Below the pieces are notes generated by a model that made no database searches, was not told where the DNA came from, and saw only the letters and a program-made list of their open reading frames with translations. Shown here piece after piece: positions 1-5,461 of a stretch of 5,461 nt of DNA. The translations under genes and the position numbers were made by a program. Positions within the stretch are counted from its first letter, which is position 1; each line of letters begins with the position of its first letter. Origin of the DNA: Chitinophagaceae bacterium (GTDB lineage Bacteria > Bacteroidota > Bacteroidia > Chitinophagales > Chitinophagaceae); the NCBI GenBank assembly GCA_003136915.1, contig PLEB01000410.1:1-5461 (forward strand). Reading direction: 5' to 3'.

Positions 1-22
1 GTTGACGGTTGACAGTTGACGG
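1..22 (+). repeat. Heptad tandem repeat, three GTTGAC units
   Basis: Three consecutive 7-base units (GTTGACG, GTTGACA, GTTGACG) followed by G fill the first bases of the window. The array may continue to the left, outside the window. A related two-unit array lies in the opposite orientation at 142-157. Short heptads of this type are familiar to me from intergenic regions of Bacteroidota genomes, but I know of no assigned function. Confidence 0.75.
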
Positions 23-141
23 GCTTTGTTTTTAAATCCGAAATTGATATTTAGCAGTCATACGTCGATCGCAAATCACGTTGCCATTTTCTTCCAACAA
101 TATTTTGAAATGTCTACCCGTTTTGATCCTGCATCTGAATT
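23..141. other. AT-rich non-coding spacer downstream of hemJ
   Basis: This 119-bp stretch between the two inverted heptad repeats shows no convincing gene on either strand. It also has no clear intrinsic terminator for hemJ: there is no strong GC-rich hairpin followed by a T tract on the minus strand. The open frames on the plus strand here continue antisense into hemJ and have no recognisable protein character. Confidence 0.5.
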
Positions 142-157
142 CCGTCAACCATCAACC
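142..157 (-). repeat. Inverted partner of the heptad repeat, overlapping hemJ stop
   Basis: Read on the minus strand this is GGTTGATGGTTGACGG, that is, two degenerate copies of the heptad seen at 1-22. The innermost 8 bases (CCGTCAAC, 142-149) pair exactly with GTTGACGG at 15-22, and over 14 bases 12 match. The hemJ stop codon TGA (154-152) lies inside the repeat, so the last Gly codon and the stop of hemJ are made of repeat sequence. Confidence 0.65.
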
Positions 158-691
158 ATTCTTACTTCGCACTTTCCTATACAACCTGATCGCCAGCATC
201 AAAACAATCGCGAGGGAAACAATTCCAATCAAAGCGCTTATCCAACTCATGGCTTGTTTAACTGTAGCGAGAAAAACGATCACAAATAATAATAAAGTAG
301 CGAGCTCATTCCAGATGCGGAGTTTTTGAGAACTGTATCGGAAAACGCCCCGCATCCGTTGCTTGTAAATCCCGTGCAGCGAAAAGTGATAGAGATATAG
401 CAGAATCACAAATGCGAGTTTCACCTGGAGCCACGAAGGTGTGCTGCCCATGAGCCACCAGATCCAGGGACCGAAAATCAATGTGAGCACGGCTGATGGC
501 CAGGTGATGCCCAGCCATAACCGCCTCATCATAATCCGAAACTGGGCCTGGAGAATATTTTTTTCCGCGGCAGGTTTTTCGGCAGCTTCGGTATTATAAA
601 TGAAGAGACGGACAATATAAAACATGCCGCTGAACCAGGTGACTATAAAAATAATATGCAGCGCCTTAATATATGGATATATATGCATCAT
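152..691 (-). CDS. hemJ: HemJ, protoporphyrinogen IX oxidase (CopD-like membrane protein)
   Basis: Predicted inner-membrane heme-b protein that oxidises protoporphyrinogen IX to protoporphyrin IX, the step before ferrochelatase. The protein is 179 aa from the ATG at 691. An upstream in-frame start at 727 would add 12 residues lying wholly inside hemH; the ATG at 691, overlapping the hemH stop as ATGA, puts the first helix at the usual place. Visible features are YIKALHIIFIVTWFSGMFY with His12 in helix 1, a second helix near 59-82, VKLAFVILLYLYH with Lys91 in helix 3 (about 88-109), and the LRIWNE motif (about 124-129) leading into helix 4 (about 127-146). The His in helix 1 and the Lys in helix 3 are the conserved family residues tied to heme binding and activity. 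A fifth hydrophobic segment (about 149-171) with a basic tail (RLYRKVRSKNG) extends past the end of classical four-helix HemJ proteins. Pairing with hemH supports HemJ over a generic CopD copper protein. Confidence 0.9.
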   Translation of the reverse strand: MMHIYPYIKALHIIFIVTWFSGMFYIVRLFIYNTEAAEKPAAEKNILQAQFRIMMRRLWLGITWPSAVLTLIFGPWIWWLMGSTPSWLQVKLAFVILLYLYHFSLHGIYKQRMRGVFRYSSQKLRIWNELATLLLFVIVFLATVKQAMSWISALIGIVSLAIVLMLAIRLYRKVRSKNG

Positions 692-1710
692 TGTTCCTGA
701 ACCCAGCCAGCCAGCGCCTTCACCCAAAGCGGATCCGCATTCAAGCAGGGAATTAAATCAAAAGCAGTTCCGCCCGATTCGAGGAAACTTTGCTTTCCAC
801 GGATCGCAATTTCTTCAAGCGTTTCCAGGCAGTCACTCACGAAAGCCGGACAAATCACCAACAGCTTTTTAATTCCTTCCTTTGGCATTTCCTGAAATCT
901 GAAATCAGTGTAAGGCTTTAACCACTCTTCTCTTCCCAAACGCGACTGGAAAGAATAGCTGAATTTTTCTTCCGGCAGATTCAACCTTTCCGCGACCAGT
1001 CGCATGGTCGTGAGGCACTGATGCCGGTAGCAGGTGTGATGCGCCACAGAAGCAACGGAACAGCAATCGGCCGATTGAAGGCAATGCTCGTGCGTCGGAT
1101 CTGTTTTTTCCAAATGTCTTTCCGGAATACCGTGAAAGCTGAACAATAGATGATCATAATCACGTTGCAGCCAGGGTCGCACGTGTTCCGTAAGCGCATG
1201 AATATATTCCGGACGCTGATAAACCGGGGGCAGGAATTTCTGCCGGAACCTGTATCTTCTCCGGTGATGAATAGCTTTCGCGTGTTCCACCGCCGTTTCA
1301 TAAGAAGACATGGCATAATGGGGGTAAAGGGGTACGGCAATAACTTCCTCCAGATCAGGTATTTTTTGTAAAAGTTCTAAGTAAGCGACGTCCAAAGAAG
1401 GATTACCATACCGCATGGAAACAGCAACCGGGTCAGGCACCAGTTCCTGCAGACGCGCAGCCAATTGAAATGTCAGCCGGACAAGCGGAGATCCTTCCGG
1501 AGTCCAGATCTTACGGTATGCTTCGGCTGATTTAGGGGCACGGCGCGGAACAATGATTCCCTGAACAAGTACCTTCCGAAATAGCCAGGAATAGTCAATC
1601 ACCCGGTCATCAAATAGAAATTCATTGAGGTATTTCCTTACATCTTTTACAGCCGTAGAATCAGGGGACCCCAGGTTCATCAAGATAATACCCCGTCTGG
1701 AAATTGCCAT
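688..1710 (-). CDS. hemH: HemH, ferrochelatase
   Basis: Inserts Fe(II) into protoporphyrin IX to give protoheme, the last step of the pathway. The protein is 340 aa from the ATG at 1710; a TTG two codons upstream (1716) is possible but less likely. The N-terminus has the family signature GIILMNLGSPDS. The central part has AVSMRYGNPSL and VIAVPLYPHYAMSSYET. The catalytic region is SFHGIPERHL with His193, and CPAFVSDCLETLEEI carries the second active-site acid (Glu296). The Bacteroidota/proteobacterial-type FQSRLGREEWLKPYT is present at about 254-268. Between the catalytic His and the RLVAERL helix there is a cysteine-rich stretch (Cys210, 216, 217, 227, 232). No transmembrane anchor is visible, so the enzyme is probably soluble or membrane-associated, next to HemJ. 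The gene is first in a two-gene unit with hemJ (4-bp overlap) and diverges from hemA. Confidence 0.98.
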   Translation of the reverse strand: MAISRRGIILMNLGSPDSTAVKDVRKYLNEFLFDDRVIDYSWLFRKVLVQGIIVPRRAPKSAEAYRKIWTPEGSPLVRLTFQLAARLQELVPDPVAVSMRYGNPSLDVAYLELLQKIPDLEEVIAVPLYPHYAMSSYETAVEHAKAIHHRRRYRFRQKFLPPVYQRPEYIHALTEHVRPWLQRDYDHLLFSFHGIPERHLEKTDPTHEHCLQSADCCSVASVAHHTCYRHQCLTTMRLVAERLNLPEEKFSYSFQSRLGREEWLKPYTDFRFQEMPKEGIKKLLVICPAFVSDCLETLEEIAIRGKQSFLESGGTAFDLIPCLNADPLWVKALAGWVQEQ

Positions 1711-1713
1711 GCG

Positions 1714-1721
1714 CAAATGTA
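1714..1721 (-). promoter_or_regulatory. Candidate -7 box (TACATTTG) of the hemH-hemJ promoter
   Basis: On the minus strand TACATTTG fits the Bacteroidota -7 consensus TAnnTTTG. It ends only three bases before the hemH ATG, so a start point a few bases downstream would make the mRNA leaderless or nearly so. No TTG-type -33 box sits at the usual 17-23 base spacing; the nearest TTTTG (1737-1733 on the minus strand) is only 11 bases away. The call therefore rests on one 8-base match. Confidence 0.35.
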
Positions 1722-1739
1722 ATTACTCAACACAAAAGA

Positions 1740-1760
1740 TGCTCCACCCGGCCCGGAGCA
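1740..1760. repeat. Short dyad TGCTCC / GGAGCA in the hemH-hemA control region
   Basis: Six-base perfect inverted repeat (1740-1745 and 1755-1760) around a 9-base GC-rich loop. It lies about 30-50 bp upstream of the hemH start. It could be a protein-binding dyad or a small hairpin. On the minus strand it is followed by TCTTTTGTG, which resembles a weak terminator, but no gene ends here in that direction. Function is unassigned. Confidence 0.35.
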
Positions 1761-1779
1761 ATAATTCCCTGCTTTACAA

Positions 1780-1796
1780 ATGACAGTATTATGACA
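1780..1796 (+). repeat. Direct repeat ATGACA-N5-ATGACA upstream of hemA
   Basis: Two identical hexamers start 11 bp apart, about one helical turn. They lie 31-47 bp upstream of the TAATTTTG box of hemA, roughly where an activator would bind on the same DNA face. This is a candidate operator only. Two 6-base copies in a 143-bp spacer can arise by chance, and I do not recognise the motif as belonging to a known heme or iron regulator. Confidence 0.3.
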
Positions 1797-1826
1797 CTAA
1801 AATGCCGAGTTAAGAAATGCACCAAG

Positions 1827-1834
1827 TAATTTTG
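1827..1834 (+). promoter_or_regulatory. Candidate -7 box (TAATTTTG) of the hemACDE promoter
   Basis: TAATTTTG matches the Bacteroidota -7 consensus TAnnTTTG exactly. It ends 19 bases before the hemA ATG, predicting a 5' leader of roughly 10-16 bases. There is no clear TTG-type -33 box at the expected distance (around 1800-1808), so an activator may be needed, or the match may be fortuitous in AT-rich DNA. The leader has no Shine-Dalgarno sequence, as is usual in this phylum. Confidence 0.45.
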
Positions 1835-1853
1835 GGAATCTATTAATACCCGG

Positions 1854-3083
1854 ATGACCAGAAACCAAGCCGCTGAACTTTCCAAATTCTTTGTAGCAGG
1901 AATTAATTATAAAAAAACCGATACCGGGATCCGGGGCCTTTTTGCTATCGGCTCAAATCAATATGATCAGATCCTTCAAAATGCCCCATCCTATGGAGTT
2001 CAGGACCTGTTTGTTTTATCCACCTGCAACCGCACGGAGATTTACGGACTGGCAGAAAATCCACAGCAGCTCGTTCACCTGCTTTGTTCCCAGACAGAAG
2101 GAAAGGAGGAAGTGTTCATTGAATTGGCCTATGGTAAAAAGGGATTAAATGCTATCCGGCATCTTTTTGAAGTGGCAGCGGGCTTGGATTCCCAGATCCT
2201 GGGTGATTATGAAATCGTGGGACAGATCCGGCAGGCTATGAAATTTGCCCGGGAAAGAAATTTTATTCATTATTTCCTGGAAAGGACACTTAACCAGGTT
2301 TTGCAGGCTTCGAAAGAAATTAAGAATCAAACGGCCTTAAGTGATGGAACAGTTTCCGTTGCTTTTGCCGCTGTGCATTACATGCGCGAAAACATAAAAG
2401 ATATCCAGGATAAACAGATTCTTTTATTGGGCACGGGTAAAATTGGAAGGAATGCATGTAAGAATATGGTCGACTATCTCGGCACAACCAATATCACCCT
2501 GATCAACCGCACCAATGAAAAAGCCGAGGACCTCGCATCGACACTGAATTTGCGTTGCGCGTCCATGGATCACTTGCAGGAAGAGATCAGAAAGGCAGAC
2601 ATCATCCTGGTAGCTACCAACGCGACAGAGCCTGTTATCTCCGCTTCCCAGCTCTTACATACAAATGAAGATAAACTCATCATTGATCTTTCCATTCCCT
2701 GCAACGTGCACAAAGATGTTGCTTCCCTTTCCAATATAAACCTGGTTGATGTGGATAGTCTTTCCAGGATGAAAGATGAAACCCTTCAGCGACGGGCCGC
2801 AGAAGTGCCCAAAGCCCGAACCATCATTGCCGGTCATTTGGAGGAATTACTCGACTGGCATGAAATGCGCAAACATGTACCGGTGTTGAGAGAAGTGAAA
2901 ATAAAACTCCAGGAAATTGACCGTTCTCCTTTATTTGATCAACAGGTCTCCGGGAAAATCCCATCCAATGCTACAGACCAGAAAATACAGCGCGTATTGA
3001 ATGGCATGGCTACCAAAATGCGCCGCGAAAACCAACGCGGTTGCCAGTATATTCAGGCAATCAACGAGTTTATCGCAGGATAA
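1854..3083 (+). CDS. hemA: HemA, glutamyl-tRNA reductase
   Basis: Reduces glutamyl-tRNA(Glu) with NADPH to glutamate-1-semialdehyde, the committed and usually rate-controlling step of the C5 heme pathway; it acts as a cytosolic dimer. The protein is 409 aa, near the usual length. The N-terminal catalytic domain has FFVAGINYKKTDTGIRG (about 12-28) and LSTCNRTEIYG with the catalytic nucleophile Cys58. The substrate region AAGLDSQILGDYEIVGQIRQA (about 108-128) follows. The NADPH-binding domain starts at ILLLGTGKIGRNA (GxGxxG at 193-198), with IILVATNATEPVI and IIDLSIPCNV. A helical C-terminal dimerisation domain (from about 305) ends in RRENQRGCQYIQAINEF. Many homologues have His where Tyr19 stands, and GE where LGD stands; I take both as lineage variants. 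The gene heads the hemACDE operon, diverges from hemH, and is the natural control point for the locus. Confidence 0.98.
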   Translation: MTRNQAAELSKFFVAGINYKKTDTGIRGLFAIGSNQYDQILQNAPSYGVQDLFVLSTCNRTEIYGLAENPQQLVHLLCSQTEGKEEVFIELAYGKKGLNAIRHLFEVAAGLDSQILGDYEIVGQIRQAMKFARERNFIHYFLERTLNQVLQASKEIKNQTALSDGTVSVAFAAVHYMRENIKDIQDKQILLLGTGKIGRNACKNMVDYLGTTNITLINRTNEKAEDLASTLNLRCASMDHLQEEIRKADIILVATNATEPVISASQLLHTNEDKLIIDLSIPCNVHKDVASLSNINLVDVDSLSRMKDETLQRRAAEVPKARTIIAGHLEELLDWHEMRKHVPVLREVKIKLQEIDRSPLFDQQVSGKIPSNATDQKIQRVLNGMATKMRRENQRGCQYIQAINEFIAG

Positions 3084-3094
3084 ACAAATCGAAC

Positions 3095-4015
3095 ATGTCA
3101 AAAATAATCAGGATCGGTACGCGGGATAGTCAGCTTGCCTTGTGGCAGGCAACACGGGTGAAACATTTATTAAAAGAAACCGGCCTTGATTCCGAAATCG
3201 TACCGATAAAAAGCGAAGGAGATCTGGATTTGACTACGCCCCTTTACGCCATGGGTGTTCAGGGAATATTTACACGCAGCCTGGATCAGGCTATGCTGAA
3301 TGATCAAATTGATCTCGCAGTGCATTCCATGAAAGATGTTCCCCTCCGGCTTCCCAAAGGAATCGTGGAAGCAGCCGTGCTGGAACGGGATAGTCCGTTC
3401 GACCTGTTGGTCCTTCGTGAAAAAACAGCAACTGCTTTTATTAATCAGCATCCTCCATGCACAATCGCTTCCAGCAGCCTCAGAAGAAAATCGCAATGGC
3501 TGCACCGTTTTCCTGATGATACCATAGAACCCATTCGGGGAAACGTGAATACCCGTTTGAAAAAACTGGGTGAAAGCAAATGGGCCGGAGCCATTTTTGC
3601 TGCAGCGGGTCTCGAAAGAATCGGCCTGCGACCTGTAAACGCAATTGAACTTGATTGGATGATACCCGCCCCTGCCCAGGGTGCCCTGCTGGTCGTGTGC
3701 CGCGAAAGCGACGAAACCTTGCTCAGATCCTGCGCAAAACTAAATGATGAACGCACGGCCTTCTGTACTAAAATTGAGAGGGATTTCTTGTCGGCCCTGA
3801 TGGGAGGATGTTCCACCCCGATTGGCGCCCTGGCGGAAATTGAAAATGAGGAAGTTTATTTTCGTGGAAATATTTCCGGCAGGGACGGAAAACGTGTCCT
3901 CAACATAGAAAAAAGAATTTCCATAGAGCTGGCGGCATCCCTTGGTATTTCTGCAGCGCATGAAATGCTGGCCGATGGAGGTATTGAATTAATCCGGGAA
4001 ATTGAACATGCCTGA
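3095..4015 (+). CDS. hemC: HemC, hydroxymethylbilane synthase (porphobilinogen deaminase)
   Basis: Joins four porphobilinogen molecules into the linear tetrapyrrole hydroxymethylbilane, using a covalently bound dipyrromethane cofactor. The ATG at 3095 gives a 306-aa protein starting MSKIIRIGTRDSQLALWQ, the standard family N-terminus; an upstream in-frame ATG at 3041 would run through the end of hemA and is rejected. Other motifs are GVQGIFTRSLD (about 54-64), HSMKDVP with catalytic Asp81, SSSLRRKSQW with Arg130/Arg131, RGNVNTRL (148-155), PAPAQGAL (191-198) and MGGCSTPIGA with the cofactor-binding Cys239. The usual GTSSLRR here reads IASSSLRR, a conservative change. The start is 11 bp after the hemA stop and the end overlaps hemD by 8 bp, which suggests translational coupling. 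Confidence 0.98.
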   Translation: MSKIIRIGTRDSQLALWQATRVKHLLKETGLDSEIVPIKSEGDLDLTTPLYAMGVQGIFTRSLDQAMLNDQIDLAVHSMKDVPLRLPKGIVEAAVLERDSPFDLLVLREKTATAFINQHPPCTIASSSLRRKSQWLHRFPDDTIEPIRGNVNTRLKKLGESKWAGAIFAAAGLERIGLRPVNAIELDWMIPAPAQGALLVVCRESDETLLRSCAKLNDERTAFCTKIERDFLSALMGGCSTPIGALAEIENEEVYFRGNISGRDGKRVLNIEKRISIELAASLGISAAHEMLADGGIELIREIEHA

Positions 4016-4736
4016 TCGCCGGTTCACTATATTATCCACTGGATCCGCAGGGCTAAACGAATCGCACATCACGGATAAAACGCATCCCGGTTCCCTGCGC
4101 AGCGTAACGTTTGAAGAAATTCCCTTTATAAAGATAGTATTGAATACGGATGCCGAAACCCGGGATCAAATCCTGTTTTATGCAGGCAAGTCAATAGAGG
4201 TCATTTTTACGAGTGCAAATGCAGTAAGAGCCGTGGTATCTGTTTTACAAGATAAACCCGATTGGAAAATATATTGTGTGGGCAGCGAAACCAGAAAGCG
4301 CGCCGCTTTATTTTTTGGCGCATCTGCTATCATGGATCAGGCCGGAAATGCGGAAGGGCTCGCCGGGAAAATCATTCTGCAAAAACCAAAAGAGCTGATT
4401 TTCTTCTGTGGTGATCAGCGCAGAGAGACACTGACCGAAAAACTTGAAGAATCCGGTATCGGGCTGCAGGAGGTGATTGTATATAAGACGCAGCTAACGC
4501 CGGTAAAACTGACAAAAAGCTATGACGCCATTTTGTTTTTCAGTCCTACCGCGGTCGCGAGTTTTTTTTCTATGAACAATCCTTCCACCCAAACAATCTT
4601 ATTTGCGCTGGGCAGCACGACAGCCTCAGCTTTAAAAAATGCAGGCAAAAATGAAGTTGTCATTTCTGCAAAACCGGATAAGGAATTTCTTTTACAAATG
4701 GCCGTCGCTTACGGTCATACACACCCGATAACCTAG
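4008..4736 (+). CDS. hemD: HemD, uroporphyrinogen-III synthase
   Basis: Cyclises hydroxymethylbilane with inversion of ring D to uroporphyrinogen III. The ATG at 4008 gives 242 aa; a TTG at 4002 is a less likely alternative. HemD is one of the least conserved heme enzymes, so the call rests on the two-lobe pattern and the neighbours. Visible features are an N-terminal ILST strand, [12 protein letters not shown] (about 65-76), [12 protein letters not shown] (88-99), [20 protein letters not shown] (131-150), VIVYKTQ at the return to the first lobe, [14 protein letters not shown] (174-187) and [14 protein letters not shown] (200-213). The cited segments correspond to the substrate-cleft loops of the family. 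It starts inside the last codons of hemC (8-bp overlap) and ends 1 bp before hemE, so it is expected to be co-translated with both. Confidence 0.94.
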   Translation: MPDRRFTILSTGSAGLNESHITDKTHPGSLRSVTFEEIPFIKIVLNTDAETRDQILFYAGKSIEVIFTSANAVRAVVSVLQDKPDWKIYCVGSETRKRAALFFGASAIMDQAGNAEGLAGKIILQKPKELIFFCGDQRRETLTEKLEESGIGLQEVIVYKTQLTPVKLTKSYDAILFFSPTAVASFFSMNNPSTQTILFALGSTTASALKNAGKNEVVISAKPDKEFLLQMAVAYGHTHPIT

Positions 4737-4737
4737 T

Positions 4738-5461
4738 ATGTTTAAAAATGATTTGATACTGAGAACACTTGCCGGGCTTACTACCGAACGTCCGCCTGTA
4801 TGGATGATGCGGCAGGCAGGCCGCTATCTTCCCGAATACCGGAGGCTCCGCGAGAAATATTCTTTTTTCGAGCGCGTGCAAACGCCTGCCCTCGCTGCTG
4901 AAATTACTTTGCAACCGGTTGATCAGTTAGGCGTGGATGCAGCCATCCTGTTTTCGGATATCCTGGTTGTTTTGCAGGCGATGGGACTGGAAGTTCAACT
5001 CATAGAGAATACTGGTCCGGTTTTACCTGAACCGGTCAGATCGGAGGCGGATGCGAAACGGATATTTGTTCCTGATGTTGAAGACGCATTGGGTTATGTA
5101 TTCGATGCCATCAGGTTAACCAAGCAGGAACTGAACGGGCGGATTCCCCTGATTGGATTCGCAGGCTCCCCCTGGACCCTTCTTTGTTATATGGTGGACG
5201 GCAAGGGATCCAAAACATTTGACCTTACCAAATCCTTTTGTTATACCCAGCCAGCGCTGGCCCACCGGATCCTTCAAATGCTAACGGACACAACAATAAA
5301 TTATCTCCTGCAACAGGTGAAGGCTGGAGCAGATGTGGTGCAGTTATTCGACAGCTGGGGCGGCATACTGGGCCCGGAAGATTTTGAAATATTCTCACTT
5401 CAATACATGCGGCAGATCATTGAGGCGTTGAAAGGCGAATCGCCTACCATTCTGTTTGCCA
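4738..5461 (+). CDS. hemE: HemE, uroporphyrinogen decarboxylase (3' end outside window)
   Basis: Removes the four acetate carboxyls of uroporphyrinogen III to give coproporphyrinogen III in the cytosol, without a cofactor. The first 241 residues are present; the family is usually about 340-350 aa, so roughly the last 100, including the C-terminal active-site His, are cut off by the window edge. Clear motifs are [22 protein letters not shown] (Arg25 and Arg29), AAILFSDI with catalytic Asp74, [23 protein letters not shown] (139-161, with Tyr151) and QLFDSWGG (Ser206). One small oddity is Leu79 in ILVVLQAMG, where most homologues have Pro. The start is 1 bp after the hemD stop with no Shine-Dalgarno sequence, as for the other genes of this operon. 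Confidence 0.97.
   Translation, partial: MFKNDLILRTLAGLTTERPPVWMMRQAGRYLPEYRRLREKYSFFERVQTPALAAEITLQPVDQLGVDAAILFSDILVVLQAMGLEVQLIENTGPVLPEPVRSEADAKRIFVPDVEDALGYVFDAIRLTKQELNGRIPLIGFAGSPWTLLCYMVDGKGSKTFDLTKSFCYTQPALAHRILQMLTDTTINYLLQQVKAGADVVQLFDSWGGILGPEDFEIFSLQYMRQIIEALKGESPTILFA

Noticed and set aside
36..149. Short minus-strand open frame after hemJ, ending with FKILLEENGNVICDRR and a few more residues
   Set aside because: The composition looks protein-like, but it is under 40 codons, begins after a stop inside the repeat, has no convincing start, and matches nothing I know; it could at most be a decayed remnant.
26..329. Two overlapping plus-strand open frames of 82-87 codons at the left edge
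   Set aside because: They run antisense into the end of hemJ, have no recognisable motifs and biased composition, and use the region of the heptad repeat; they are shadows of hemJ and of non-coding DNA.
692..727. Extended hemJ start at 727
   Set aside because: The 12 added residues (MGEGAGWLGSGT) are encoded inside hemH, lack HemJ character and are replaced by a standard ATGA-coupled start at 691.
1740..1760. Dyad read as an intrinsic terminator on the minus strand
   Set aside because: The hairpin is short and the following TCTTTTG is not a continuous T tract, and no minus-strand gene ends upstream of it within the window.
1822..1835. CCAA-N6-TTGG dyad over the hemA -7 box
   Set aside because: Arms of only four bases, and half of it is the promoter box itself; expected by chance in a region this size.
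3041..3094. Extended hemC start at 3041
   Set aside because: It would overlap the hemA coding end by more than 40 bp, while the protein from 3095 begins exactly with the family N-terminus.
3467..3488. HemC IASSSLRR in place of the common GTSSLRR
   Set aside because: The arginines that bind the cofactor are intact and the changes are conservative; likely ordinary lineage variation.
4660..4914. Minus-strand open frame across the hemD-hemE junction
   Set aside because: It is antisense to two well-supported genes and shows no protein motifs.
1..5461. A novel defence, mobile or secondary-metabolite system
   Set aside because: All coding sequence is accounted for by six recognised heme genes with intact visible catalytic residues; there is no leftover coding space, CRISPR-like array, integrase or transposase.

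Overview
The window holds a compact, divergently arranged heme (tetrapyrrole) biosynthesis locus. It most likely comes from a member of the Bacteroidota, perhaps close to Chitinophagales/Sphingobacteriia. The evidence for this is the TAnnTTTG-type promoter boxes in front of both gene groups, the lack of Shine-Dalgarno sequences before the starts, the gene order, and the lineage-like protein motifs (GluTR with LGDYEI and IDLSIP, HemJ with a C-terminal extension). The placement is by recognition; no search was run.

Layout. Bases 1-151 are non-coding and are bracketed by short heptad repeats (GTTGACG type) in inverted orientation. Bases 152-1710, on the minus strand, hold hemH (ferrochelatase) followed by hemJ (membrane protoporphyrinogen IX oxidase); the two overlap by 4 bp (ATGA). 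Bases 1711-1853 form a 143-bp divergent control region with one promoter-like box for each direction, a short dyad and an 11-bp-spaced direct repeat. Bases 1854 to the end, on the plus strand, hold hemA, hemC, hemD and hemE. These are packed with an 11-bp gap, an 8-bp overlap and a 1-bp gap, so they are almost certainly one operon. hemE runs off the right edge.

How the genes work together. HemA reduces glutamyl-tRNA(Glu) to glutamate-1-semialdehyde (C5 route). HemC and HemD turn porphobilinogen into uroporphyrinogen III, and HemE decarboxylates that to coproporphyrinogen III. HemJ and HemH, on the opposite strand, carry out the last two steps: oxidation to protoporphyrin IX and iron insertion. 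HemJ next to HemH points to the protoporphyrin-dependent branch. Missing from the window are hemL (aminomutase), hemB and hemF/hemN; some of these may follow hemE.

I found no mobile element, CRISPR array, RNA gene or unknown multi-gene system. The window is essentially conserved core metabolism. The points worth a second look are the control region, the inverted heptad repeats that include the hemJ stop codon, and the cysteine-rich segment of HemH.
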